IMG/VR virus record: IMGVR_UViG_3300031578_000044 | Location: 1 to 55,580 of that record | Direction: 5' to 3' (one strand) | Length of the DNA stretch: 55,580 bases | Source: a virus | Part shown: positions 8,515 to 17,207 of the stretch, piece by piece | Layout of the letters: every line of letters starts with the position of its first letter | Numbering within the stretch: the first letter of the stretch is position 1 | Program-made: the position numbers and the translations under genes | The notes under the pieces: model-generated | The model's input: the letters and a program-made list of their open reading frames with translations, nothing else | Told to the model about the DNA's origin: nothing | Database searches by the model: none

Positions 8515-9758
8515 TGCCTATCAAAGTTCGTGTCCGTGACTTCCAGTCCATCGAAGACGCCACCATCGTCATCGACGGCTTGACTGTGGTGACGGGCACG
8601 AACAATGCCGGCAAGTCTGCTTTCTTCCGTGCCCTTCGGGGAGCCCTGACGAACGCCAGGGGTTACGACTTCGTTCGCTACGGGGCCAAGTTCTGCACCG
8701 TCGATATCGAAGACGTTCCTACAGGGCGCACCCTCACCTGGCAGAAAGGGAAGGGCGTCAACACTTACATCATCGACGGTAAGGAACTCCCGAAGGTTGG
8801 GCATGGTGTCCCCCCCGAGGCGCAGATCTTCGGCGTCGAGTCCATCAAGGCCGGCAACTCGGAGCTGTGGCCTCAGATTGCCGCGCAGATTACGGGCGTC
8901 AGCTTCCTGCTCCACGAGTCGGGGTCCGTGGTGGCCGAAGCCGTGGCCGATGTTGACCGTGTGAACCAACTCAGCCGGGCACTCAAGGACTGTGAGTCCG
9001 ACAAACGCAGCACCCGAGCCAACCTCAAGGTGCGCCGCAAAGACTCCAAGACCCTGGCAGAGCGCATGGAAGGGTTTGCGGGTTTGGACGCCGCGGTGGA
9101 GGCTGTCGACGCGCTCGATACGCGCCACAAGAAGGCAGAGAAGATCGCCAAGGCCAACGCCAACCTCGTGCGTCTCGGGGACCGTGTGACTCGCGCACGT
9201 ACCGAGGTCCGGGCTCTTGATGGGCTTGAAGAGGCGGCCAAGCGAGTTCCTCCCTCTGAGCGCATCAGGGGGGTCCGAGAGACCGGCCGGGAGTGGGCTG
9301 CTGCGACACACCTCAGCACCCGCCTGGGCACCGCACGAAGCGACGTGCGCACGCTGGCGGGGCTTGAGGACGTGGAGGGCCTGCTGCCTTCCACAAAGCG
9401 TATGGGCTACGTTCAGCAGTTCAGGAAGGCCATCGGAGTGACCGTTGGGCTTGCCATGCGCTACGAGGAGGCCAAAACCGAATTGGCCCGTGCGGAGGCT
9501 GCGCAGAAAGCTCTGAAAGGCATCACCCTCGACGACAAGAAAGTCGTCCGCATCGGGAAGTTCAGGAAGGCCCTCGACAACGCGAAGCGGATGCGCAAGA
9601 GATACGTGGAGCATCGAGACTCCGTGACGACCCTGGATCACCAGATCAAGGTGATGGAGGCCGAACTCGCGAAGCTCACAGAACGCGCCGCAGAGGTACT
9701 TGGCACCTACCAGGAGTGCCCTACGTGTGGCGGCGGTCTCGACCACGTTCACCAGTAG
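8514..9758 (+). CDS. Rad50/SbcC N-terminal half: Walker A, coiled coil and terminal zinc hook
   Basis: This 414-residue protein is the N-terminal half of a Rad50/SbcC-type ATPase. Residues 1-45 have the family N-terminus (KVRVRDFQSIEDATI) and Walker A (VVTGTNNAGKSAFFRA). A long charged coiled coil follows (about residues 150-395). The protein then stops right after ECPTCGGG, a zinc hook of the CxxC type (Cys402 and Cys405). In ordinary Rad50 the chain turns at the hook and returns to a C-terminal half with Walker B. Here that half appears to be a separate gene at 16018. It would act with the SbcD-like nuclease at 12656 to process DNA ends. The stop is natural, not a frameshift: no matching C-terminal half follows in any frame. 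Confidence 0.82.
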   Translation: MPIKVRVRDFQSIEDATIVIDGLTVVTGTNNAGKSAFFRALRGALTNARGYDFVRYGAKFCTVDIEDVPTGRTLTWQKGKGVNTYIIDGKELPKVGHGVPPEAQIFGVESIKAGNSELWPQIAAQITGVSFLLHESGSVVAEAVADVDRVNQLSRALKDCESDKRSTRANLKVRRKDSKTLAERMEGFAGLDAAVEAVDALDTRHKKAEKIAKANANLVRLGDRVTRARTEVRALDGLEEAAKRVPPSERIRGVRETGREWAAATHLSTRLGTARSDVRTLAGLEDVEGLLPSTKRMGYVQQFRKAIGVTVGLAMRYEEAKTELARAEAAQKALKGITLDDKKVVRIGKFRKALDNAKRMRKRYVEHRDSVTTLDHQIKVMEAELAKLTERAAEVLGTYQECPTCGGGLDHVHQ

Positions 9759-9775
9759 GCGTAAAAGGGACGGCC

Positions 9776-9997
9776 ATGCCGTCGATCAACCTCAGGAAGT
9801 ACAACCGAGTCGCGCTCGAGGCAGAGCTCGCAGGGAAGTCCAACTACGAGGGGCCCCCTTGCAAGGCTTTTTCCAAGCATGTGGGCTCGGCTGGTACGAC
9901 GACACGCGACACTGTGCGCCGCACTTGCAACCTCTGTGAGAGGCAGAAAGTGAAGGCGTGGCAGGAAAGACAGACAGAACGATGCACTTCGACGTAG
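9776..9997 (+). CDS. Small basic protein with CxxC motif (73 aa)
   Basis: This short protein starts at ATG 9776 after AAAAGGGA. It is basic, with a single Cys (PPCKAF) near the middle and a CNLC pair close to the C-terminus (RRTCNLCERQKVKAWQ), so a small zinc-binding fold is possible. Its end overlaps the nucleotidyltransferase start by 16 bases. No function was recognised. Confidence 0.55.
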   Translation: MPSINLRKYNRVALEAELAGKSNYEGPPCKAFSKHVGSAGTTTRDTVRRTCNLCERQKVKAWQERQTERCTST

Positions 9998-11136
9998 ACA
10001 GTCACACCATCTTCCTCGCCGTCACGGGTTCCCATGCCTATGGGATGGCACGACCCACATCCGACGTGGACATTCGAGGCGCTGCCGTTGTGCCTCGTGA
10101 TGTGCGGGATAGCTTCTACTTGAATTTCGACCAGTTTACGGCCGCGACTCAGCAGGGGCCATGGGGGCCGAACTCAGAGTTCGCCCTCAAGCAGATGGAG
10201 CACCACGAGACTGCGGGCCCTTGCTACCGGGGCGAGACGGACCTGTGCGTCTACTCGCTGACGAAGATGATTGCGTTGGCGGCGAACAACAACCCCAACG
10301 TGCTTGAGCTACTGTTCATGGACAACCGGGACGTGTTGTTCGCCACCGGGAAGTGGGAAGAGATCCTCGAGGGACGCGATCTGTTCCTCTCCAAGAAGTG
10401 CCGCCACTCCTACACGGGGTATGCGATGTCGCAGCTAAAGCGCATCCAAGGGCACCGGGCTTGGCTACTCAACCCGCCTTCGGCACCCCCGACACGGGAA
10501 GAGTACGGACTGCCCAACGAGTCTGTACTCCCGGCCGACGTGCGCAATCAGATCGATGAAGCCGTCAAAAAGATCATTGCGCAGTGGCAGCTCACCGATG
10601 GATTTGAGGATTTGCTCGTGGGCGGTGCGCTCGACTCACTTGTGAATCGCATGAGGGATTTCCACTCGACGATGTTGCAGTGCGAAGACGGCATGCTCGA
10701 TGAGAAGGTGTACGAGCTCGCGGGGGCGAGCATCGGTTTGTCGAAGGACATGCTCTACGCCATCAAGCAGGAGCGGAAGTACCGGGCCGCGCTCAAGCAC
10801 TGGCAGCAGTTCAAGACGTGGAAAACGGAACGCAACGAGAAGCGAGCCGAACTCGAGGCCGAACATGGCTACGACACGAAGCATGCGTCGCATCTCATTC
10901 GCCTTCTGCGGACAGGGCTTGAGATTCTGACCGAGCACACGGTCAAGGTGCGTCGCCCCGATGCCGAGGAACTCATGGCGATCCGGGATGGGCGCTGGAG
11001 CTACGACGAGTTGATGGAACAGGCCGAGAATCTCCAAGCGGAGATCTCCGAAGCCTACAAGACGAGTACGTTGCGCAAAGCTCCCGAAGTGGCCAAGATT
11101 GACGAACTTCTTCTGTCGGTTCTGAGCGGGGTGTAG
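9982..11136 (+). CDS. Predicted nucleotidyltransferase (COG3541-like)
   Basis: This 384-residue protein has the nucleotidyltransferase signature near its N-terminus: [22 protein letters not shown], read here as GSHAYG followed by an S-D-V-D metal-binding pair at about residues 30-36. The rest is helical (for example [17 protein letters not shown] and [16 protein letters not shown]) and matches the layout of the COG3541-type family common in large phages. Substrate and role are not established for these proteins. I use ATG 9982. An in-frame GTG at 9958 would add 8 residues. The gene sits between the Rad50 half and thymidylate synthase. Confidence 0.8.
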   Translation: MHFDVDSHTIFLAVTGSHAYGMARPTSDVDIRGAAVVPRDVRDSFYLNFDQFTAATQQGPWGPNSEFALKQMEHHETAGPCYRGETDLCVYSLTKMIALAANNNPNVLELLFMDNRDVLFATGKWEEILEGRDLFLSKKCRHSYTGYAMSQLKRIQGHRAWLLNPPSAPPTREEYGLPNESVLPADVRNQIDEAVKKIIAQWQLTDGFEDLLVGGALDSLVNRMRDFHSTMLQCEDGMLDEKVYELAGASIGLSKDMLYAIKQERKYRAALKHWQQFKTWKTERNEKRAELEAEHGYDTKHASHLIRLLRTGLEILTEHTVKVRRPDAEELMAIRDGRWSYDELMEQAENLQAEISEAYKTSTLRKAPEVAKIDELLLSVLSGV

Positions 11137-11146
11137 AACCGATACG

Positions 11147-12100
11147 ATGGACAACTTCGCCGACGACCCTTACCTCGACATCCTCAAAGCTCTCCTGACG
11201 GAGGGCATCCGCAAGGGAGACCGCACCAAGACAGGGATGCGGGAGATCTTCGGTGCCCCGCAGATGGTGTTTGATCTCAACACAGGCAAGTTCCCGCTGT
11301 TGACGACCAAGAAGATGTTCACGAAGGGGATTTTGGTTGAGCTGCTTTGGTTCCTGCGTGGCGACACCAACATCAAGTTCCTGCACGACCACGATGTTCA
11401 CATCTGGGACGAATGGGCTGACGAGAATGGAGACCTCGGCCCGGTCTACGGTGCGCAGTGGAGGTCATGGTCGACAGCGCCAGATGACGGCAACAACAAC
11501 GACGTGCCACCGGTCATTGATCAGATCGCGGACCTCATTGAGGAGATCAAGACGAAGCCGGATTCGCGCCGCATGATGGTGACGGCTTGGAACCCCTCTG
11601 AGATCCCGAACATGCGTCTTCCTCCGTGCCACTGCATGTTCCAGACGAATTCGCAGCCCATGTCGCATGAGCGTCGGGCTCAGTGGGCCACTTCGCAGGG
11701 CTGGTACGACCCGTCGAGTCTCAACTCGGACACCTCCAAGGCGTCGTTGGACGCATGGGGAGCCCCCACACGCGAGCTGCACCTCAAGCTCTACCAGCGG
11801 AGTGCAGACTGGTTCCTCGGAGTGCCCTTCAACATGGCCAGCTACGCGATGCTGACCATGATGCTTGCCAAACTCTGCGGCATGGCCCCTGGCCGATTCA
11901 TCCACACATTCGGCTCAGCCCACCTGTACGAGAACCACCTCGAGCAGGCCAAGATGCAGCTTGAGCGCACTCCGTTCGCGGCTCCGACCATGAAGATCCT
12001 TCCCAATGAAGTGAGCAGCATCGACGGGTTCCGCCTTGAGGACTTCGCGCTCGAAGGCTACGAACATCACCCGGCGATCAAGGCTCCGATCGCCGTCTGA
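11147..12100 (+). CDS. thyA: Thymidylate synthase ThyA
   Basis: This enzyme converts dUMP to dTMP with methylene-tetrahydrofolate, supplying thymidine for phage DNA. It has the N-terminal [13 protein letters not shown] block, [14 protein letters not shown], the [10 protein letters not shown] motif and the active-site cysteine in LPPCHCMFQ. The C-terminal signature is [20 protein letters not shown], followed by [17 protein letters not shown]. At 317 residues it is about 50 longer than the E. coli enzyme. Most of the extra length lies between the active-site Cys segment and LYQRSAD (around bases 11640-11770). As far as I recall, some other phage enzymes carry a similar insertion. Confidence 0.96.
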   Translation: MDNFADDPYLDILKALLTEGIRKGDRTKTGMREIFGAPQMVFDLNTGKFPLLTTKKMFTKGILVELLWFLRGDTNIKFLHDHDVHIWDEWADENGDLGPVYGAQWRSWSTAPDDGNNNDVPPVIDQIADLIEEIKTKPDSRRMMVTAWNPSEIPNMRLPPCHCMFQTNSQPMSHERRAQWATSQGWYDPSSLNSDTSKASLDAWGAPTRELHLKLYQRSADWFLGVPFNMASYAMLTMMLAKLCGMAPGRFIHTFGSAHLYENHLEQAKMQLERTPFAAPTMKILPNEVSSIDGFRLEDFALEGYEHHPAIKAPIAV

Positions 12101-12117
12101 GCAGGGTAAGATGGGGC

Positions 12118-12363
12118 ATGTCCTGTCACGACGACCGGGTCTCGGCGCATAAGGCCGTGGCCAAAGAGGTGTTCCCTCAACTAACCGAGGCACAGCTTGA
12201 GGGAGTCTGGGCTCTGTGGGCGTACCACAGTCCTAAGGCGTATCGACAGGACCACGACGATGCTTTGTGCGGCTACTTGACGACGGAGTGTGGAGTCCCA
12301 CACATCGAAGAAGCCCGGAAGCTCATTCGGGCTCTTCACAAATACGACCTGTGTTTGTTTTGA
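12118..12363 (+). CDS. Hypothetical protein (81 aa)
   Basis: This small protein starts 17 bases after thyA, and GGGTAAGATGGGGC precedes its ATG. It has Cys and His near both ends (MSCHDD, YDLCLF) and an Asp/Tyr-rich middle. No domain was recognised. Its last 41 bases overlap the tail of the convergent minus-strand gene at 12323-12586. Confidence 0.6.
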   Translation: MSCHDDRVSAHKAVAKEVFPQLTEAQLEGVWALWAYHSPKAYRQDHDDALCGYLTTECGVPHIEEARKLIRALHKYDLCLF

Positions 12364-12586
12364 GGCGCGGGGCGAGCTCGTCGTAGTTCGTCCACTTGAC
12401 GTAGGGGTGGCCGCATGGGCAATGCGCCCCTGAGTAAGTGGGAGGGAGCCTGCCGTCGGCACGCATCCGGGACCGTTCGGCCAAGTTCTCTCCCCATTTG
12501 CGGCCGCACCTAAGACACTCGTAGAGCGCGATCGGGTCCCCTTGGTCCTTCTTCCGACCGGGCTTTTTTCGTTTCCATCGAGCCAC
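12323..12586 (-). CDS. Small zinc-ribbon protein (87 aa), minus strand
   Basis: This minus-strand gene fills the interval between 12363 and 12656, where the + strand has no gene. The N-terminus is very basic (MARWKRKKPGRKK). Two metal-binding pairs follow, ECLRCGRKWG and CPCGHPYVKW, an arrangement typical of small zinc ribbons that bind DNA or proteins. The segment CPCGHPYVKWTNYDE resembles small zinc proteins I recall from other large phages. It is convergent with the 12118 gene and divergent from the SbcD-like gene. No function is assigned. Confidence 0.65.
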   Translation of the reverse strand: MARWKRKKPGRKKDQGDPIALYECLRCGRKWGENLAERSRMRADGRLPPTYSGAHCPCGHPYVKWTNYDELAPRLKTNTGRICEEPE

Positions 12587-12655
12587 GCCAAGGAACCTTA
12601 CCGAACACAGAAGGTAGTTTTACGAAGCCGGGGAACTCGTCGGGTAGAATCCCTG
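12587..12655. promoter_or_regulatory. Divergent promoter region with possible leaderless -10 box
   Basis: These 69 bases separate the minus-strand zinc-ribbon gene from the + SbcD-like gene, so both promoters are probably here. TAGAAT (12646-12651) fits a bacterial -10 box and ends only 4 bases before the + ATG at 12656. Transcription from it would give a leaderless or nearly leaderless message. No clear -35 box or Shine-Dalgarno sequence was seen. Confidence 0.35.
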
Positions 12656-13639
12656 ATGATTCGTCTCCTCTGGCGCACAGACGTGCACACCCGAGACTCG
12701 GGCCCTGAGTCTCGTACGGACGATTGGGCCGACACGGTGATGGGCAAGCTCACCGAAGTCGGGCAGATCGCGCGTAAGCACGAATGTCACGCCGTAATCG
12801 ATGGCGGCGACTTTTTCGATGACAAGACCCCCATCAGGACGACGCACCGTCTCGTGAGCCGCGTGGCCCGTGTTCACCAGGGCTACCCGTGTCCGGTGTT
12901 CGCCAACGTCGGAAACCATGACGTGCGCCTGGCACAGCTCGGCAACCTCCATGAGAACCCACTTGAGGTTCTGTACGCCACGGGAGTGTTCTACCGCCTG
13001 TACGACGAGCACGAGTGTGTGATCGACAAGGAGGGCGTGAAGGTCCGCGTGGTGGGCATCCCCTACCACGGCCCTCGCTACGACCTTGAGCGGTTCAAGG
13101 CCATCGAGCGCGGGGACGAGGACTATCTGATCTGCAACGCTCATGTCCTCGCGTCGCCTCAGGGTGGCGAGATGTTCAAGGGCGAGGACATTCTGCGCTA
13201 CTCCGATCTGCCGAGCCTCAACCCAAACGTGGATGTTTGGTGTTTTGGCCACTGGCATAAGAACCAAGGCATCACGCAGATCGCCGATGACAAGTGGGTG
13301 GTCAACACCGGGAGCCTCACTCGAGGAGCCCTGACCGAGGACAACGTGGAGCGCGAGCCCGGTGTCGTCGTCATGGGATTCTGGCCGAGGGATCGCAACA
13401 TGCCCCCCACCCTGGAGTTCGTGAAAATCGGGGTGAAGCCCGCGAAGGAGGTATTTGACATGGAAAAACGCGTCCGAGAAGAGGCCCGAGCCGTGACTGT
13501 CGATGCCTTCGTGGAGTCCGTGAAGAAGGAATTGCAGACCTCCTCCGACAAGCCCTTTCCCGAACTCATTCGCGAGCTCGACATGCCCTCCAAGGTCAAG
13601 GAACGAGCACTTGAGTACCTCGACAAGGCCCGTAGGTAG
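12656..13639 (+). CDS. sbcD: SbcD/Mre11-like metallophosphoesterase
   Basis: This 327-residue nuclease of the calcineurin-like phosphoesterase fold would be the Mre11/SbcD partner of the split Rad50 proteins encoded nearby. The metal-binding motifs appear in family order: TDVHTRD (residues 8-14), IDGGDFFD, VGNHDVRL, a His in CNAHVLAS, and FGHWHKNQ. The ATG at 12656 opens directly onto the first strand, MIRLLWRTDVH, which supports this start. It probably trims or opens DNA ends for recombination. It is followed at once by the Cas4/RecB-like nuclease. Confidence 0.85.
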   Translation: MIRLLWRTDVHTRDSGPESRTDDWADTVMGKLTEVGQIARKHECHAVIDGGDFFDDKTPIRTTHRLVSRVARVHQGYPCPVFANVGNHDVRLAQLGNLHENPLEVLYATGVFYRLYDEHECVIDKEGVKVRVVGIPYHGPRYDLERFKAIERGDEDYLICNAHVLASPQGGEMFKGEDILRYSDLPSLNPNVDVWCFGHWHKNQGITQIADDKWVVNTGSLTRGALTEDNVEREPGVVVMGFWPRDRNMPPTLEFVKIGVKPAKEVFDMEKRVREEARAVTVDAFVESVKKELQTSSDKPFPELIRELDMPSKVKERALEYLDKARR

Positions 13640-13648
13640 AGTGATTTC

Positions 13649-14575
13649 GTGACGGTGAAGCATCTCAGGACCCTGTACTGGTCGCATCTCCAGGCTTACG
13701 AGGAGTGCCCTCAGAAGTGCTTCTGGCAATACGGATGGGGCGACATCGATCAAGGACGAGGCCCCGGCAAGGGGCGTCCTAAGCCCGAGGACAAGTCCAT
13801 GCACCATGCGGTCATGGGCATCGTCATCCAGGCCGTCCTCGAGGATCTCTACAACAAGGAGATGTGGAAGCAGCCGCAGGAGCTCAAAAAGCGCCTGATC
13901 GAACTGACGAAGGAGAAGCTCACATCGTCGTTGCCACGTTTCTACATCGACTGGGACCAGACTTCGTTCTCCGAGATGGAGGAAGTCTGCATGGATGGCG
14001 TCTTGGGCTATCTCAAGACGATGAAGGCCCACAACCTGCTGGGGGTCTATGCGCGCAGTGAGGTCGAGCTCTACGGGTTTGCCGCCAACTGGCTCCCGCT
14101 CGGGGGCCGGGCTGACTTCGTGATTCGCCGGGATGACACGGGCATCACTTTGCTCGATGGCAAGAACAGCGGAACCAAGCTCAAGTACGTCGATCCCGAC
14201 CAGCTCCGGTGGTACGCCCTGTGCTTCTCACTGGCCTACAGGAAGCTTCCTGACCGTTTGGGGTTTGCGTGGTTCCGCTATCCGACGGACGCCGAGGCGG
14301 GGGAGCCGGGGATCGATTGGGTGGATTTCACGAAGCGGGATCTCGTCGCCCTGGTGGATCGGGCCAAGAAAGTACGCCGGGGTCAAGAGGCCGGGAAGTT
14401 CAAGGCAACGCCCTCCTACAAGGTCTGTCGCTTCTGTGACTACGAGTCTGTGTGCGAGGAGAGGCAACAGGCCAAAGCTGAGAACTCGGCCAAACGACAA
14501 CGTAAAGTTAAGAGCCTCCCAATTATTGACGAAGCTGAGGGCGGCGTCATCCAGTTCGGGTTCGGTAGCGAGTAG
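13649..14575 (+). CDS. Cas4/RecB-like PD-(D/E)XK exonuclease with Fe-S cysteines
   Basis: This 308-residue nuclease starts at GTG 13649. The N-terminal segment has a cysteine cluster (YEECPQKCFWQYGW). The catalytic core has GGRADFVIRRDD then LLDGKNSG, the PD-(D/E)XK metal and lysine positions. Near the end are CRFCDYESVCEERQ cysteines. The N- and C-terminal cysteines together are the usual signature of an iron-sulfur cluster in Cas4 and AddB-type nucleases. A role in DNA-end resection with the SbcCD-like proteins next to it is likely. It is not a CRISPR component: no cas genes or array are present. Confidence 0.82.
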   Translation: MTVKHLRTLYWSHLQAYEECPQKCFWQYGWGDIDQGRGPGKGRPKPEDKSMHHAVMGIVIQAVLEDLYNKEMWKQPQELKKRLIELTKEKLTSSLPRFYIDWDQTSFSEMEEVCMDGVLGYLKTMKAHNLLGVYARSEVELYGFAANWLPLGGRADFVIRRDDTGITLLDGKNSGTKLKYVDPDQLRWYALCFSLAYRKLPDRLGFAWFRYPTDAEAGEPGIDWVDFTKRDLVALVDRAKKVRRGQEAGKFKATPSYKVCRFCDYESVCEERQQAKAENSAKRQRKVKSLPIIDEAEGGVIQFGFGSE

Positions 14576-14586
14576 AAGGAGGGAGC

Positions 14587-14868
14587 ATGTCGGAGAACCT
14601 CGACCAAGAGCTCGACCAAGTTGTCGAGCGTCGCAAAAAGGTGGCCGAGGCCATCGAGCGACTCAAGGGCCGCAAAGAGCAGGCCGAAACCAATCTCGCA
14701 GCCGTCGAAGAGGAGTGCCGGGCGAAGAACATCGACCCGGACAAGATCGACGACATCATCGCCCAGCTCGACGGAAAGTACCGCGAGCAAATCGAAGAAC
14801 TGAAGAATGACACCGAAGAAGCAGAACGGGCTCTTGCGCCGTTCATCGGAGGAGAAGCAACCCCATGA
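14587..14868 (+). CDS. Small coiled-coil protein (93 aa)
   Basis: This small protein starts at ATG 14587 after a strong GAAGGAGGGAG. It is almost entirely a charged helix with heptad spacing, broken by KNIDPDKIDD in the middle, so two helices around a turn are likely. It overlaps the clamp start by 4 bases. It could be a free-standing coiled-coil element of the split SbcC system or an unrelated accessory protein. No family was recognised. Confidence 0.6.
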   Translation: MSENLDQELDQVVERRKKVAEAIERLKGRKEQAETNLAAVEEECRAKNIDPDKIDDIIAQLDGKYREQIEELKNDTEEAERALAPFIGGEATP

Positions 14869-16013
14869 AAATCGAAGTCGCGAAGCCTGATCTTGAGGCG
14901 GCCCTCCAAGTGGTGTCTATTGGCACCGCCTCGACGGGGTCGGACCTCACCACCCACTTTGTCTTCCGCCGTCGTGACGGCGTGGTCGAAGTGCTCTCCA
15001 ACAACAACCGCCTTGGGTGCTCGATGCCCATCGCCGGCTGCAACGTCGAAGAAGGCGGCGCCGATGCGTTCACAGTAGAGTCCTCTCGTCTCAACAAGTG
15101 GATCTCTGCCGTCGAAGACGCATCCCTCACCCTCGAACTCGAAGACGGCACCGTCAGGGCGACGAGCCCCAAAGGTTCGGTCAAGTTCCAATCCCTCGAC
15201 CCGGCGCAGTTCCCCTACTGGGACGAGACACTGGGGGACACTGCCGACGGCATCTCCCTCAACGCCAAGCGTCTTCAAAGTGCCCTGCGGCATGTCAAGC
15301 TCTTCATCTCCGACAAGGACACCACGACTCCTAAGCTCGCGGTGACGGAGATCTCCAACGGGTCCTTGCAAGCCACGGACAAGGGGGCTTTGGCGGTCGT
15401 CACCATCAAAGAACTCGCCAAGAGCAATCTCCGCATCCACGGCAAGGACCTTGCGCAAGTGCTGGCCTTCCTCGGCTCGTGCGGAGAGGATGCTGTTGAG
15501 ATCAAAGAGCACGAACGCTGCTTGTTCCTGGTGCGCCAGGACGGCGGTGTTTTGTCCGTGGGCCGTCCACACCACGCGTTCCCTGACATCCAGCTCGACA
15601 AGAAGCCAGGCGACCCGCATTGGTGGTCCCTCAAGGCCGATGACTTGCAGTCGGCCATCAACGCATTGTCGGCATCGGCATCAAAGGAAGACACGCGTCT
15701 CACCTTCAGTCTTGAAGGGGGCACCGTGGGGCTTTCCATGACGAGCGCCCCCGGAGACAAGGTCACTCTTCATCTCGAAGCCATCGAACACGGCGCCGCA
15801 GAGGACGCCAAGATCGACATGCCCGAGAAGGGCTTCGACATCGCGTATCCGTACTTGCTCAAGCTCCTCGGCCAGCATCGAGGAGAGACGATCAAGTTCG
15901 GGCTCAACCCGCAGCTCGACAAGAAGACAAAAAAGCCGGGCGGTGGTTGGGTGCGGTTCCGTGAGGACCGTGACGGCGACGATTACCTCACCCTCCTCGT
16001 CTGGCTCCTGTGA
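14865..16013 (+). CDS. dnaN: DNA polymerase sliding clamp (beta-type)
   Basis: This 382-residue protein has the size and sequence character of a bacterial-type beta sliding clamp, which encircles DNA and tethers the polymerase. Visible features are the N-terminal MKIEVAKPDLEAAL strand-helix, the repeated domain pattern (SSRLNKWISAV, NAKRLQSALRHV, KADDLQSAINAL) and a central DPAQFPYWDE segment of the kind found between clamp domains. The C-terminal end is DYLTLLVWLL, more hydrophobic than usual. The clamp-loader ATPase is at 19143, which supports the call. No polymerase gene lies in the window. Confidence 0.8.
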   Translation: MKIEVAKPDLEAALQVVSIGTASTGSDLTTHFVFRRRDGVVEVLSNNNRLGCSMPIAGCNVEEGGADAFTVESSRLNKWISAVEDASLTLELEDGTVRATSPKGSVKFQSLDPAQFPYWDETLGDTADGISLNAKRLQSALRHVKLFISDKDTTTPKLAVTEISNGSLQATDKGALAVVTIKELAKSNLRIHGKDLAQVLAFLGSCGEDAVEIKEHERCLFLVRQDGGVLSVGRPHHAFPDIQLDKKPGDPHWWSLKADDLQSAINALSASASKEDTRLTFSLEGGTVGLSMTSAPGDKVTLHLEAIEHGAAEDAKIDMPEKGFDIAYPYLLKLLGQHRGETIKFGLNPQLDKKTKKPGGGWVRFREDRDGDDYLTLLVWLL

Positions 16014-16017
16014 GGCG

Positions 16018-16689
16018 ATGTCGCTTCCTGAGCTTCCAGACTTGACTCGAGTGAGGGCCAAGGCCACCAAGGCTTTGGCTCTCCGCTCGGCGTTGGAGGC
16101 TCAGATTGCGGAGAACGACGCAGAGGTTAGCGACCTCGAGAACGAGGATGAACTGCTCGAACTCGTGGGCAGTCTGATCCGTCGGCTCATCGACGCAGAG
16201 GTGACCGATGGGGTCAAGGCTGTGGAGAAGCTCCAGACCGAAGGGTTGCAGGAGATTTTCCACGACCAAAACCTTTCGGTGCGTGCGGAGGTCGAGGAGT
16301 CTCGAGGAAAGGTGTCCGTTACCTTCTTCACTGCGCGCGAACGCAAGGATGGGTCTGTAGTGGAGGGGGTGGCCGACCAGTCCTTCGGGGGCTCCATCCT
16401 GACGATGCAGAGTGTCCTGATGCGTATCACCGTCATCTTCCGCCGGGGTATGCGCCCATTGCTCCTGCTGGACGAAACACTTGCGGCGGTGGCCAATCGC
16501 TATGTCGACAGGGCTGCAAAGTTCCTGTCCACGCTTTCCAAACGCCTGGATCTCGACATCTTGCTCATCTCGCACGATGAAGCCCTTGTGGGGGCTGCGA
16601 CCAACGCGTACTACGTCACCTATGTCAAAGACCGAGCCCGCTTCCGTAAGGTGACGGCTGAGGATCTGAAGAAAGATGGTGTGCGGTGA
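16018..16689 (+). CDS. Rad50/SbcC C-terminal half: signature motif and Walker B
   Basis: This 223-residue protein supplies the motifs missing from the N-terminal Rad50 half at 8514. A short coiled coil (about residues 10-65) is followed by ADQSFGGSILTMQSVLMRI, which fits the ABC-type signature region, and by Walker B in PLLLLDETLAAV. The D-loop and switch histidine region follow (ILLISHDEAL). There is no Walker A in it. ATG 16018 lies 4 bases after the clamp stop. The two halves would have to associate in trans to make one ATPase site. Confidence 0.82.
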   Translation: MSLPELPDLTRVRAKATKALALRSALEAQIAENDAEVSDLENEDELLELVGSLIRRLIDAEVTDGVKAVEKLQTEGLQEIFHDQNLSVRAEVEESRGKVSVTFFTARERKDGSVVEGVADQSFGGSILTMQSVLMRITVIFRRGMRPLLLLDETLAAVANRYVDRAAKFLSTLSKRLDLDILLISHDEALVGAATNAYYVTYVKDRARFRKVTAEDLKKDGVR

Positions 16690-17207
16690 AAAGCGAGGGT
16701 CAAGTCAAGCAGAAGCTCAAGCAGGTGATCTACCGTCACCGGAAGAGCCATGTCGAGCGAGGCATGACGCGCATCCCAGAGAACTGCACGCACAACAGGG
16801 CTGTGCGTCTGCCAGTGCATACAGGCAACCGTGCCGTCATCCATGTGTGCGCCTACTTGGTCTCTGAGACGGAGCCCAACGACGTGGTGTGCGATTCGAC
16901 GATGGCGGGGGAAGTGCAGGCTCGTGAGTGCCCGTATTTCGAGGGATGCCATTCGGCCGAGGATCTCAAGGACGAGTTCACCCGGAACCTTGGGCTTGAC
17001 GGGAGCCCCGTCAACATCGGGGTCATCGCCAAGGAATACCCGGACGTGGCCGCGCTCATGTGGGCACTCGGCCCGGATAAGAAGATGGACACGAAGGCCC
17101 CTGCGGAACCCGGCGACTCGGGCATCCTTGCGTTCTTCGGTGAATCACTCGAGGAACCTGACGTGGTTCCTGAACGCCCGCTCGTGGAGGATTCCGATGA
17201 CCGCTAG
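16686..17207 (+). CDS. Hypothetical Cys-containing protein (173 aa)
   Basis: This protein starts at GTG 16686, overlapping the stop of the Rad50 C-terminal half by 4 bases. It has a basic N-terminus (KQKLKQVIYRHRKSH) and cysteines at PENCTHN, HVCAYL, VVCDST and RECPYFEGC, which could form a metal site. The C-terminal third is acidic. It overlaps the next gene by 11 bases. No family was recognised. Confidence 0.65.
   Translation: MKSEGQVKQKLKQVIYRHRKSHVERGMTRIPENCTHNRAVRLPVHTGNRAVIHVCAYLVSETEPNDVVCDSTMAGEVQARECPYFEGCHSAEDLKDEFTRNLGLDGSPVNIGVIAKEYPDVAALMWALGPDKKMDTKAPAEPGDSGILAFFGESLEEPDVVPERPLVEDSDDR

Noticed and set aside
8514-9758. The short Rad50 half as a frameshifted pseudogene
   Set aside because: The protein ends naturally right after the zinc hook, the next frames hold unrelated genes, and the missing motifs occur as an intact gene at 16018.
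13649-14575. Cas4-like nuclease as part of a CRISPR system
   Set aside because: No CRISPR array or other cas gene was seen. Phages often carry Cas4/RecB-like nucleases for recombination.
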